Assembly (NCBI GenBank): GCA_902605525.1
Contig: CACLCV010000010.1
Location: 1 to 33,601, forward strand
Direction: 5' to 3'
Source of the DNA: an uncultured Gammaproteobacteria bacterium
GTDB taxonomy: Bacteria; Pseudomonadota; Gammaproteobacteria; GCA-002705445; GCA-002716945
Length of the DNA: 33,601 bases
Under the pieces are notes generated by a model. The model was not told the origin of the DNA and ran no database searches. It saw only the letters and a program-made list of their open reading frames with translations. Positions 26,432-33,601 of this stretch are shown one piece after another. Positions within the stretch are counted from its first letter, which is position 1. Each line of letters opens with the position of its first letter. The position numbers and the translations under genes are program-made.

Positions 26432-26980
26432 ATGACTCAGCAATTGTCGACTGTATTGGCTGTTGATCTTGATCATACTCTCATAAATACAGATATGATA
26501 CTTATGGGCTTAAAATATTTAATGCTACACAAAGCATACCTATTACCTGTCTTGATAATTATATTTTTATTTAAAGGAAGACCTAGTTCAAAAAAGTATT
26601 TATATGATAATACATCTGTATCTATAGAAGATCTCCCGTACAATGATTCTATTATTAATTTTATAAATAAAAATCGTAAAAAATATACTCATATAATTTT
26701 GATATCTGGCTCATATTATAAATATGTAAAATCTATCGCAGATTATCTTGATATATTTGATTCATATAAAGGAACTTCTATAACCGTAAATATGATAAGT
26801 TCAAACAAAACTACTTATTTAAAAAGTAATTTTAATAATTTTGTTTTTGATTATATAGGGGATAGTAAAAAAGATATTCCTATATGGGAAAAATCACGAA
26901 AGGCATTTGTTGTTGATAGAAAAAATATAACTAAGCATTTAAAAAACATTAATTATGAAATTATTCCTTATCATGATTAA
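26432..26980 (+). CDS. HAD-family phosphatase, like the HAD domain fused to UbiA prenyltransferases
   Basis: 182 residues with all four HAD motifs: AVDLDHTLINTD (nucleophile and acid/base Asp at about 12 and 14), ILISGSYYK (motif II), a conserved Lys region, and FDYIGDSKKDIPIWEKS (motif IV). A helical insert KAYLLPVLIIIFLFKGRPSS after motif I is very hydrophobic. The overall pattern matches the N-terminal HAD half of two-domain HAD-UbiA membrane proteins, but the UbiA half is absent. Substrate unknown. Confidence 0.8.
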   Translation: MTQQLSTVLAVDLDHTLINTDMILMGLKYLMLHKAYLLPVLIIIFLFKGRPSSKKYLYDNTSVSIEDLPYNDSIINFINKNRKKYTHIILISGSYYKYVKSIADYLDIFDSYKGTSITVNMISSNKTTYLKSNFNNFVFDYIGDSKKDIPIWEKSRKAFVVDRKNITKHLKNINYEIIPYHD

Positions 26981-26981
26981 T

Positions 26982-27000
26982 AGAAATGATTATCAGTATC
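26982..27000. promoter_or_regulatory. Candidate Fur box upstream of the ferritin-like gene
   Basis: AGAAATGATTATCAGTATC matches 14 of 19 positions of the consensus GATAATGATAATCATTATC by eye. It lies about 80 bases upstream of the ferritin-like gene. The next bases contain another GATAAT. Confidence 0.5.
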
Positions 27001-27082
27001 AATAAGATAATACGAAATAATATTTTCTGAGCTTTTATCTAATACTCTGTATGGTATCATTCAGACTTATGGAGATACATAT

Positions 27083-27523
27083 ATGAATGATAATAAAACA
27101 AATGAGGTAATTGAAGTCCTCAATAAAATAATGGAATATGAACTTTCTGGAGTTGTACGCTACACTCATTACGCACTTATGATTACTGGACGTGACAGAC
27201 TCAGTTTAGCTCAATTTTTTAAAGACCAAGCAACCGAATCCTTGTTACATGCTCAAGAAGCTGGTGAAATAGTAACAGGACTTGGTGGGCACCCTTCACT
27301 AAAAATACAAATTATAGAAGAATCAAATAAACACTCAACAGTAGATCTTCTTAATGAGAGTTCAACTCATGAGGGTGATGCAGTTGCTTTATATAAGGTT
27401 CTACTTGATATTGTTAAAGACGAGAGTATTTATATCGAAGAATATGCAAGAGGAATGATAAAAGCTGAAGAAATGCATGCTATTGAAGTAAAAAAAATGC
27501 TCAAAGACTTTGCTGAAGGTTAA
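27083..27523 (+). CDS. Ferritin-like (bacterioferritin-related) protein
   Basis: 146-residue four-helix protein likely to handle iron. Helix A is IMEYELSGVVRYTHYALMIT, helix B has ATESLLHAQEAGEIVTGLGG, and helix D has KAEEMHAIEVKKML with an ExxH iron-ligand pair. The first pair is atypical (ESLLH, one residue longer than ExxH), and the haem-ligand Met of E. coli bacterioferritin is not evident, so this is probably a non-haem ferritin-like branch. A TTATGGAGA ribosome site precedes the ATG. A possible Fur box lies upstream. Confidence 0.85.
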   Translation: MNDNKTNEVIEVLNKIMEYELSGVVRYTHYALMITGRDRLSLAQFFKDQATESLLHAQEAGEIVTGLGGHPSLKIQIIEESNKHSTVDLLNESSTHEGDAVALYKVLLDIVKDESIYIEEYARGMIKAEEMHAIEVKKMLKDFAEG

Positions 27524-27566
27524 TCTACTTTTGCCATAATTAGTTTAGTATAATTTTTAAAATAGT

Positions 27567-27704
27567 ATGATGAAAAATGATAAGAAACTAATCTTTGGGT
27601 TCATAGATCGTGAAAAACCAGGAACTTGGATATTTGCGATAATAATAGCAATGTTAACCGTGCCATTAGCAGTAACATTAATTCTTTATTTTACTATGCA
27701 ATAA
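27567..27704 (+). CDS. Small single-helix membrane protein (45 aa)
   Basis: Too short for the track. It begins MMKNDKKLIFGFIDREKPGT and has one membrane helix (WIFAIIIAMLTVPLAVTLIL) close to the C-terminus, with a basic N-terminus predicted inside. It fills the space between the ferritin-like gene and the YdjM-like gene, 16 bases before the latter. Function unknown; coding status is supported by its well-formed helix and position. Confidence 0.5.
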   Translation: MMKNDKKLIFGFIDREKPGTWIFAIIIAMLTVPLAVTLILYFTMQ

Positions 27705-27720
27705 AATTGGAACTTATAAA

Positions 27721-28731
27721 ATGGATCCATTAACACAGGGAATAGTAGCAACAACAGCTTCTCAAAGCGTTTCAAGCAAAGAAAAAATTATAATAGCAAG
27801 TATAGTTGGCTTTTTATCTGGGCTAGCTCCAGATATTGATATATTTATTAGATCATCTAATGATCCATTATTGTTTCTTGAATTTCATAGACAATTTACC
27901 CATTCTCTGTTCTTTATACCAATAGGTGGACTGATATGTTCAATAGTATTTTATTATTTTTTTACAAAAAAATTTAATTTCTCTTTCAAAGAAACATATA
28001 TATATTCAACTATTGGGTATGCTACCCATGGAATAATTGATTCATTTACAACATATGGCACTCAGCTTTTATGGCCCTTTACTGATGAGAGACTTGCATG
28101 GAATACTGTATCTGTAATCGACCCTTTGTTTACTCTTCCAGTAATCATTCTTTGTCTTTTAACACTGATAAAAAAGAATAATAAATATTCTTTTTATGCA
28201 ATCACATGGATGCTCATGTATCAGCTAGCTGGTTTTATACAAAAAGACAGAGCTGAAAACATAATATATGATTACGCAAAACTAAAAGGTCATGATATCA
28301 ATGAAATAGAAGCAAAGCCTAGTTTCGCAAATATAGTTGTATGGAAGGTTATTTATTCTGATAATAATAATTATTACGTTAATGCTATTAGACTTGGATT
28401 GTCTCATAAGATCTATCCTGGTGAAATGATAAAAAAATTAGAGATTAGAGAAGATTTTGAATGGCTTGAACCTAGTTCACAACAAGCTATAGATATAGAG
28501 AGGTTTCGATGGTTTTCAAATGACTACCTTGGTATTGCAAAGCATAATGAGAACATAATCTATGATATTAGATTTTCTTCGATTCCAAACGAAGTAGAGG
28601 GTTTATGGGGCATTCAGTTAGACAAAAATAAAGGCAAAGATGAACATATTACTTATGTTACTAATCGAGGTAAGAGTATTAATAGATTTCATGAGTTGAT
28701 AAGGATGATAACAGATCAGTATGTCGATTGA
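27721..28731 (+). CDS. YdjM/DUF457-type membrane-bound metal-dependent hydrolase
   Basis: 336 residues. The N-terminal half is an integral-membrane domain with family motifs MDPLTQGIVATTASQS, GFLSGLAPDIDIFI, EFHRQFTHSLFFIPIGG and GYATHGIIDSFTTYGTQLLW; the conserved Asp and His residues are the presumed metal ligands. About four to five hydrophobic segments run to residue 175, followed by a soluble C-terminal domain (from about 195). The family is called LexA-binding inner-membrane hydrolase, but its substrate is unknown. Stop is in a 47-aa ORF overlap. Confidence 0.85.
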   Translation: MDPLTQGIVATTASQSVSSKEKIIIASIVGFLSGLAPDIDIFIRSSNDPLLFLEFHRQFTHSLFFIPIGGLICSIVFYYFFTKKFNFSFKETYIYSTIGYATHGIIDSFTTYGTQLLWPFTDERLAWNTVSVIDPLFTLPVIILCLLTLIKKNNKYSFYAITWMLMYQLAGFIQKDRAENIIYDYAKLKGHDINEIEAKPSFANIVVWKVIYSDNNNYYVNAIRLGLSHKIYPGEMIKKLEIREDFEWLEPSSQQAIDIERFRWFSNDYLGIAKHNENIIYDIRFSSIPNEVEGLWGIQLDKNKGKDEHITYVTNRGKSINRFHELIRMITDQYVD

Positions 28732-28864
28732 AAAGTATATTAAAACACAGTGCGGTTTAGATAAATTTAATCATCTAAGAGAGCTTGCTGACAAAAGTTT
28801 AATCAACAAAATAAGATTGTATCATTTCGTTATTATTGCGACACTTAGAGATATTTTTAAATAG
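28721..28864 (+). CDS. Short hypothetical ORF (47 aa)
   Basis: Begins MSIEKYIKTQCGLDKFNHLR and ends LRDIFK. It overlaps the preceding gene by 11 bases, a common pattern of coupled genes in this window. It has a basic, helical look, with no known motif. May be real or chance. Confidence 0.35.
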   Translation: MSIEKYIKTQCGLDKFNHLRELADKSLINKIRLYHFVIIATLRDIFK

Positions 28865-28896
28865 AGAGTATTTTTTTATTACATCATATTATTAGA

Positions 28897-29001
28897 ATGG
28901 ATAATTACTACAGAATTATGAATGTCATTGTCTTTGTGCTTTTTGGCATATATATTCTCGTAGGAATTAAATGTGGTTTTGTCAGTTGGCATTGCTCGTA
29001 A
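28897..29001 (+). CDS. Very short hydrophobic ORF (34 aa)
   Basis: Begins MDNYYRIMNVIVFVLFGIYI and continues LVGIKCGFVSWHCS; one membrane helix with two cysteines near the C-terminus. It occupies the gap between the YdjM-like gene and pntA. No Shine-Dalgarno is evident. The 334-base gap 28732-29064 otherwise shows nothing I can assign. Confidence 0.3.
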   Translation: MDNYYRIMNVIVFVLFGIYILVGIKCGFVSWHCS

Positions 29002-29064
29002 TATTTTATGAAATATAAATTCTTTTGTAAGATGTATGCATATATGTTTTAATGGAAAAATTAT

Positions 29065-30578
29065 ATGGAAATAGGCGTTCTAAAAGAGAGTAAACAGCAA
29101 GAAAAAAGAGTAGCAATTACTCCAAAAATTGTCTCTAAAATCAAAAAACTTGGTCATACCGTTAGAGTAGAAAAAGGACTAGGTCTAGATGCCAACTTCT
29201 ATGATTCTCAGTACATTGAAGCTGGAGCAGAAGTAACAGATGCTAGTAGTGTTTGGGCCTCAGATATCATTTTAAAGATTAATAAACCAAATAATGATGA
29301 AGTCAGTAAACTTGATAATAACAAGACTCTGATATCTTTTTTTAGTCCTGCAGTTAATTCAGACTTATTGCAATCCTGCTCCAAAGACAAGATAAACGTT
29401 CTTTCAATGGATTCTGTTCCAAGAATCTCTCGCGCACAAAAAATGGACGCCTTATCTTCTATGGCTAACATTGCAGGTTCAAGAGCTGTTATAGAAGCTG
29501 CTCATAATTTTGGGAGATTTTTTGGAGGACAAATAACTGCAGCAGGTAAAATACCACCTGCAAAGATCTTAATTATTGGTGCAGGAGTAGCTGGTTTATC
29601 GGCTATCGGTACAGCATCAAGTCTTGGTGCGATCGTAACAGCATTTGATACAAGACCAGAAGTTAAAGAACAAGTAGAGAGTCTTGGAGGGCAATTCTTG
29701 ACTGTAAATTTAGATGAGGATGGCTCAAGCACTGATGGTTATGCAAAAACAATGAGTAAAGAATTTATAGATGCTGAAATGGCACTTTTCAAAGAACAAT
29801 GTAAGGATGTGGATATTATAATTACCACTGCACTTATTCCTGGTAAAGAGGCGCCTAAACTTATAACACAAGAAATGTTAGATGTAATGAAGCCTGGATC
29901 AGTAATTGTTGATTTAGCATCACAGCAAGGAGGAAATTGCGTATTATGTAAACGTGATGAGTAGAATATAATGGCATTAAAGTTATAGGCTATACAGATC
30001 TACCATCAAGACTCCCGTCGCAGTCCAGTGAGTTATATGCAAATAATTTGTATCATATTCTTGATGAGCTTACTCCGAATAATGATGGAATAGTTGATAT
30101 TAATATGGATGACGATGTGATTAGAGGTATGACCGTTGTCAAAGATGGAGAAATAACTTTTCCGCCACCTAAGATTAAGGTATCTGCCTCACCTAAAGTA
30201 GAAGAAAAAAAAGTAACACCAAAAAAAGAACAAATTCAAAAAAAATCTTCAATACTACCTGGAGTTATAGCTTTATCAGTTTTATTTTTAGTTGGTGCTT
30301 TTGCACCTGAATCATTTATGAATCACTTTACTGTTTTTGTTTTATCATGCTTTATAGGCTACATGGTTATTTGGAATGTTACGGCATCACTTCATACACC
30401 ATTAATGTCTGTTACAAACGCAGTAAGCAGTATTATTATTATTGGTGCATTAACCCAAGTATCCTCAACTGATACTGTCTCCCTAGTTTTATCTGGTTTA
30501 GCAATATTTATTGCAAGTATAAATATCTTTGGTGGTTTTGCAGTAACTAAACGTATGTTAGGGATGTTCAAAAAATGA
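29065..30578 (+). pseudogene. pntA: NAD(P) transhydrogenase subunit alpha, one-base frameshift
   Basis: PntA is the NAD(H)-binding subunit of the proton-pumping transhydrogenase that makes NADPH from NADH. The first frame (29065-29964) encodes MEIGVLKESKQQEKRVAITP, the RAQKMDALSSMANIAG loop and the NAD-binding LIIGAGVAGLSAIG, and reads GGNCVLCKRDE before a TAG. The next frame resumes at GTA 29961 with VEYNGIKVIGYTDLPSRLPS and continues to the membrane segments and RMLGMFKK. One missing base at about 29959-29961 explains everything; with it restored the protein is full length (about 504). Flanking sequence is undamaged, so this is either a very recent mutation or a sequence error. It overlaps pntB by 4 bases. 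Confidence 0.9.
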
Positions 30579-31987
30579 TATCAGGTTTACTAACTATAGA
30601 AGTTGTTCGTGCGCTGTATGTTATATCCGCAGTACTTTTTATACTTACGCTTGGTGGGTTGAGCAATCAAGAAACTTCTCGAAAAGGGAATGCTTATGGT
30701 ATGACGGCGATGACTATTGCAATTGTTGCAACCGTTTTAGGACCACAAGTTACTGGCAATTATATTGTATTGTTACTTCTAATTTTAATTGGAGGCTCTA
30801 TAGGTTTACTATTATCTAAAAAAGTTCAAATGACCGAGATGCCTGAACTCGTAGCGATACTTCATAGTTTAGTAGGTCTCGCTGCAGTACTTGTAGGCAT
30901 TGTAAACTTTCTTAATCCTACACAAGAATATCTTGGTGTAGAATTAACTATTCATTTAATTGAAATATACATTGGTATATTTATCGGAATGGTTACTTTT
31001 GCAGGGTCAATAATTGCATTTGGTAAACTTAGTGGTAAAGTTTCTGGAAATCCTTTAGTGCTACCTGCAAAACATTATCTAAATCTTTTAATGCTTATTA
31101 GCATTATCTACTTTGGAACAATATTTGTAGGTTCATCATCAATTGATGAGGGCATTATAGCTCTAGGTTTCATGTTAACGATTTCATTATTTTTTGGAAT
31201 ACATCTCGTCGCGTCAATAGGAGGCGCCGACATGCCCGTTGTAGTATCAATGCTAAATTCATATTCTGGTTGGGCTGCATCTGCTACAGGTTTCATGTTA
31301 AGTAATGATTTGTTGATAGTCGTGGGAGCACTTGTAGGAAGTAGTGGAGCTATTTTAAGTTATATTATGTGTCGTGCGATGAATAGAAGTTTTATTTCTG
31401 TTATAGCAGGGGGATTTGGTACAGAGACAACATCAACTCCTGTTGAAGGTCAAGATCAAGGTGAAGTACAAGCCATAAATATTGAAGAATTTAAATCTAT
31501 GATTACCTCATCAAAAAAAATAGCAATTATCCCTGGATATGGCATGGCAGTTGCTCAAGCTCAATTTGTTGTGAATGAAATTATAAGTATTCTTAAAAAT
31601 AAAAATATTGAAGTCATTTTTGTGATTCATCCTGTCGCAGGACGTATGCCTGGCCATATGAATGTATTACTTGCAGAAGCCCAAATTCCATATGATATTG
31701 TTTATGAAATGGATGAAGTTAATGATGACTTTGAAAAGATTGATTTATCAATTGTTATTGGAGCAAATGATATTGTTAATCCATCTGCACTTGAAGATCC
31801 CAATAGTCCAATCGCAGGTATGCCCGTTATTGAATGTTGGAGAGGAACAAGCACGGTCGTTATGAAAAGAGGGATGTCAACCGGATATGCTGGCGTTGAG
31901 AACCCGTTATTTTTTAAAGAAAATACAAAAATGTTATTTGGTGATGCTAAAGAATCATTATCTCAAGTATTAACTTTAAATAATTAG
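30575..31987 (+). CDS. pntB: NAD(P) transhydrogenase subunit beta
   Basis: Membrane and NADP(H)-binding subunit of the transhydrogenase; 470 residues, near the E. coli 462. About nine membrane segments (from [20 protein letters not shown] to about residue 265) carry the proton path, including [20 protein letters not shown]. The C-terminal NADP-binding domain has [14 protein letters not shown] and [19 protein letters not shown]. The ATG overlaps the pntA stop (ATGA). It complements aceA/icd: NADPH can be made from NADH when isocitrate is diverted to the shunt. Confidence 0.97.
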   Translation: MISGLLTIEVVRALYVISAVLFILTLGGLSNQETSRKGNAYGMTAMTIAIVATVLGPQVTGNYIVLLLLILIGGSIGLLLSKKVQMTEMPELVAILHSLVGLAAVLVGIVNFLNPTQEYLGVELTIHLIEIYIGIFIGMVTFAGSIIAFGKLSGKVSGNPLVLPAKHYLNLLMLISIIYFGTIFVGSSSIDEGIIALGFMLTISLFFGIHLVASIGGADMPVVVSMLNSYSGWAASATGFMLSNDLLIVVGALVGSSGAILSYIMCRAMNRSFISVIAGGFGTETTSTPVEGQDQGEVQAINIEEFKSMITSSKKIAIIPGYGMAVAQAQFVVNEIISILKNKNIEVIFVIHPVAGRMPGHMNVLLAEAQIPYDIVYEMDEVNDDFEKIDLSIVIGANDIVNPSALEDPNSPIAGMPVIECWRGTSTVVMKRGMSTGYAGVENPLFFKENTKMLFGDAKESLSQVLTLNN

Positions 31988-31988
31988 C

Positions 31989-32291
31989 CTACACAACTAC
32001 ATTAAAACCCTCAAAGACTGGATGTCCAATATAAATATCTTTATGTTGTCCGGCATTTTTGTGAGCAAGCTTGAATTCTTCAGATTTAGTCCAAGCTACA
32101 AAATCTTCTTGTGATTTCCATGTGCTATGAGACGCATATAAAGTGCATTCATCATCTTTATCGCCTTTAACTAAATTAAAATTTATAAAACCAGGTACAT
32201 TCTCTAGATGAGTATCACGATTCTTCCAAACGTTTTCAAACTCCTCTTCTTTTCCTAGCACGATTCTAAATCTATTCATTGCTATAAACAT
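31989..32291 (-). CDS. Antibiotic-biosynthesis-monooxygenase-fold protein, IsdG-like
   Basis: 100-residue ferredoxin-like (ABM/dimeric barrel) protein. MNRFRIVLGKEEEFENVWKN opens the fold; PGFINFNLVKGD and HSTWKSQEDFVAWTKSEEF complete it. Aligned to Staphylococcus IsdG, whose catalytic residues are Asn7, Trp67 and His77, this protein has Asn6, Trp67 and His77 in the corresponding places. It is therefore a candidate haem-degrading monooxygenase that releases iron. No haem transporter is nearby. It converges with pntB with one base between the stops. Confidence 0.8.
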   Translation of the reverse strand: MFIAMNRFRIVLGKEEEFENVWKNRDTHLENVPGFINFNLVKGDKDDECTLYASHSTWKSQEDFVAWTKSEEFKLAHKNAGQHKDIYIGHPVFEGFNVVV

Positions 32292-32333
32292 AGCTATATT
32301 ATAACAAAGATATTTATTTTATTTGAAGTCTAT

Positions 32334-32600
32334 TTAATTTATCTTAAATCTAGATAAAATCTTTTTTTCCATTGCCCAAAAATATTTAAACTCACCAAAT
32401 AATGTACCTATTATGATAAGTAAAACTTGATAAGTAATTAAAACCATAAAAATTGAAATGATTAAATTCTCAAGCTCTAGAATATCAAGAACATAATCTG
32501 ATATGAACAAGGAAAGAGAGCCGGTTATACCAAAGACAATAAATACTACTACTAACTGGTAAGTAGATGAAACCTTGAACATTTTCTTGAGTTTTTCCAT
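32334..32600 (-). CDS. DUF6787-type small membrane protein
   Basis: About 88 residues from the preferred ATG at 32600 (MEKLKKMFKVSSTYQLVVVF); the track begins at a TTG at 32618. Two membrane helices are seen (VVVFIVFGITGSLSLFIS and LIISIFMVLITYQVLLIIIG), then TLFGEFKYFWAMEKKILSRF. The EKLKK...ITGSxSL...YQVLLxIxGTLFGxFKxFW..EKKxLxR pattern matches a family I associate mainly with Bacteroidota. Function unknown. It lies just downstream of ssrA. Confidence 0.7.
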   Translation of the reverse strand: MEKLKKMFKVSSTYQLVVVFIVFGITGSLSLFISDYVLDILELENLIISIFMVLITYQVLLIIIGTLFGEFKYFWAMEKKILSRFKIN

Positions 32601-32655
32601 AAACATGTTTAGCAACAAAATAGCATACTTATTATGAGTTTGGTACGTTATTAAG

Positions 32656-32999
32656 TGGAGGCGGGGGGAATCGAACCCCCGTCCGAGAGAACTCAGCCAT
32701 TGGTACTACATGCATAGTCTTTAATTAAATTTCATAGTCATGCTGGTTAAAGACAACCTACATAAAAACTAGCTTGTTTAGATTTAATAGTTTGCTAACA
32801 AGCTTACAAACTACGATCTTATCATTATGACCTCTGTTTAGAGCATATAAGCCTACTCTAAGAGAGGCTAGCGGCAGTTAGGCTGCTAGGGCTAAAGGTT
32901 TATTTTCAGCGTTTATATATTTTACAGCAGTTTTACGAGTTACTATCAGCTCGACATGCACCTCCGGTGTCGCAACCCACGTCGAAGCCGGTCGCCCCC
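32656..32999 (-). ncRNA. ssrA: Transfer-messenger RNA
   Basis: Rescues stalled ribosomes by trans-translation. The 5' end is GGGGGCGACCGGCTTCGACG and the 3' end GGGGGTTCGATTCCCCCCGCCTCC plus A. Together they form the tRNA-like domain: a 7-bp acceptor stem (GGGGGCG with CGCCTCC, one G-T pair) and a 5-bp T stem with TTCGATT loop. The internal reading frame is at 32878-32928, ending in GCC CTA GCA GCC TAA, i.e. tag ending ALAA. The CCA end is not encoded. About 344 nt, a normal size for a one-piece tmRNA. Confidence 0.97.
32878..32928 (-). other. tmRNA proteolysis-tag reading frame
   Basis: Within ssrA, minus strand, the frame reads A-V-K-Y-I-N-A-E-N-K-P-L-A-L-A-A-stop if the resume codon is GCT at 32928-32926. 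It is longer than the E. coli tag (ANDENYALAA) but keeps the LAA end recognised by ClpXP/ClpAP. The exact resume codon is inferred. Confidence 0.75.
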
Positions 33000-33012
33000 T
33001 TTAGATAGGTTA

Positions 33013-33041
33013 TTTATACATAATTTACAAAAAACAATCAA
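33013..33041 (-). promoter_or_regulatory. Sigma-70-type promoter of ssrA
   Basis: On the minus strand, TTGATT (33041-33036), a 17-base spacer and TATAAA (33018-33013) are followed 13 bases later by the first G of tmRNA at 32999. Spacing and distance are what a strong stable-RNA promoter should show. Confidence 0.7.
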
Positions 33042-33068
33042 ATTGTATTACTATATTCATACAGATAA

Positions 33069-33601
33069 ATGCAGTATTTCTTTAAAAAAAATAGCTCAAA
33101 AAAAGAAAATCGTCGTAAGAAATACATCATATTTAGAATAACATCACATAAAGATATAAGTGCCGAATTAATTCTCAAGATATCTAAAATAATTAATGCT
33201 AATCTATGCACTGATATTTTTGAAAAAAATCTTAGTTATAATGCAATATTTTACAGAGCAGGAACTAATTCACCTTGGTCAAGCAAGACAAAAGATATAT
33301 TAGATTCTTGTTTAAGTTTTACATCCTATCAGATTGATAGATTCACTCTTATTGAGCACGATAAAGATAAATCAGAGCTTATTACATATGATCCTATGAC
33401 CGAGATTTTATTATCTTCTAATAAATTAATTAAAAAATATTTAAATCAAAACGAAAAAATAAAAAAAACAACTTTCAAGAATATATCAATCAAAAATATA
33501 AAACTAGTAAATAAGAAAATGGGCTTAGCAATGAGTGACCCAGAAATTATTTATCTTGAAAAGATGTATAAGAAGCTTAAAAGAAATCCAACAGATGTTG
33601 A
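33069..33601 (+). CDS. purL: Phosphoribosylformylglycinamidine synthase, 3'-truncated by window edge
   Basis: Fourth step of purine synthesis (FGAR to FGAM, with glutamine as amide donor). About 177 residues of the N-terminal domain are visible; the track missed it because no stop is reached. TNSPWSSKTKDILDSC matches E. coli GTISPWSSKATDIAHNC and KMGLAMSDPEIIYLEKMYKK, then LKRNPTDVE, matches the [28 protein letters not shown] helix. A TAA just before the ATG at 33069 fixes the earliest start. The region before the match is about 16 residues shorter than in E. coli. Divergent from ssrA. Confidence 0.93.
   Translation, partial: MQYFFKKNSSKKENRRKKYIIFRITSHKDISAELILKISKIINANLCTDIFEKNLSYNAIFYRAGTNSPWSSKTKDILDSCLSFTSYQIDRFTLIEHDKDKSELITYDPMTEILLSSNKLIKKYLNQNEKIKKTTFKNISIKNIKLVNKKMGLAMSDPEIIYLEKMYKKLKRNPTDV

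Noticed and set aside
29955-29965. Programmed -1 frameshift in pntA
   Set aside because: No X-XXY-YYZ slippery site or downstream stimulator is visible, and pntA is not known to use recoding.
32956-33141. 61-aa plus-strand ORF at the right end
   Set aside because: Its first third lies antisense in ssrA and the rest overlaps purL in another frame; the protein resembles nothing.

Overview
The window looks like part of the chromosome of a streamlined, AT-rich Gammaproteobacterium. I did not compute base composition. Three things point to the gammaproteobacteria: the order thrS-infC-rpmI-rplT-pheS-pheT-ihfA-merR, an mnmA-hflD pair (HflD is essentially confined to this class), and a DUF1249/YqiB protein. 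Genes are very tightly packed. Many start codons touch or overlap the previous stop, and two convergent pairs share a single TTAA as both stop codons. This fits a free-living oligotroph with a reduced genome (SAR86-like or similar), but the lineage is inference.

Layout. 1-6.5 kb: a translation operon holding the 3' part of thrS, infC (with a non-standard ATA start), rpmI, rplT, pheS, pheT (missing an internal domain), ihfA and a MerR-type regulator. 6.4-9.7 kb: a RecB-like nuclease, prfB with its +1 recoding site, and lysS. 9.7-11.3 kb, minus strand: purB and a small unknown gene. 11.3-17.0 kb, plus strand: fumC, then a three-gene undescribed membrane cluster (MotA/TolQ/ExbB-like channel, ExbD-like protein with an extracytoplasmic domain, small membrane protein), then acnA. 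17.0-18.7 kb, minus strand: mnmA-hflD. 18.8-21.5 kb: aceA and icd. 21.5-23.4 kb: infA (minus), a YqiB-like gene, iscR without any cysteine, iscU without iscS, and a DUF2892 membrane protein. 23.4-25.8 kb: alkA-like glycosylase, sugar epimerase and MTA phosphorylase. 25.9-29.0 kb: a cold-shock protein followed by a stand-alone sigma-70 region 1.1-like protein, a HAD phosphatase, a ferritin-like protein behind a possible Fur box, a YdjM-type hydrolase and three very small ORFs. 29.0-32.0 kb: pntA (one-base frameshift) and pntB. 32.0-33.6 kb: an IsdG-like monooxygenase, a DUF6787 protein and ssrA (all minus), and the 5' end of purL.

How the genes fit together. The left third is core translation. 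The middle is carbon flow: fumarase, aconitase, isocitrate lyase, isocitrate dehydrogenase and transhydrogenase, i.e. the TCA/glyoxylate branch point plus NADPH balance. Iron and Fe-S handling recurs: IscR/IscU, aconitase, a ferritin-like protein with a possible Fur box, and a candidate haem-degrading enzyme. The four observations most worth following are the undescribed proton-channel-type membrane cluster between fumC and acnA, the free sigma 1.1-like domain next to a cold-shock gene, the cysteine-free IscR, and the PheT lacking its EMAP-like domain.
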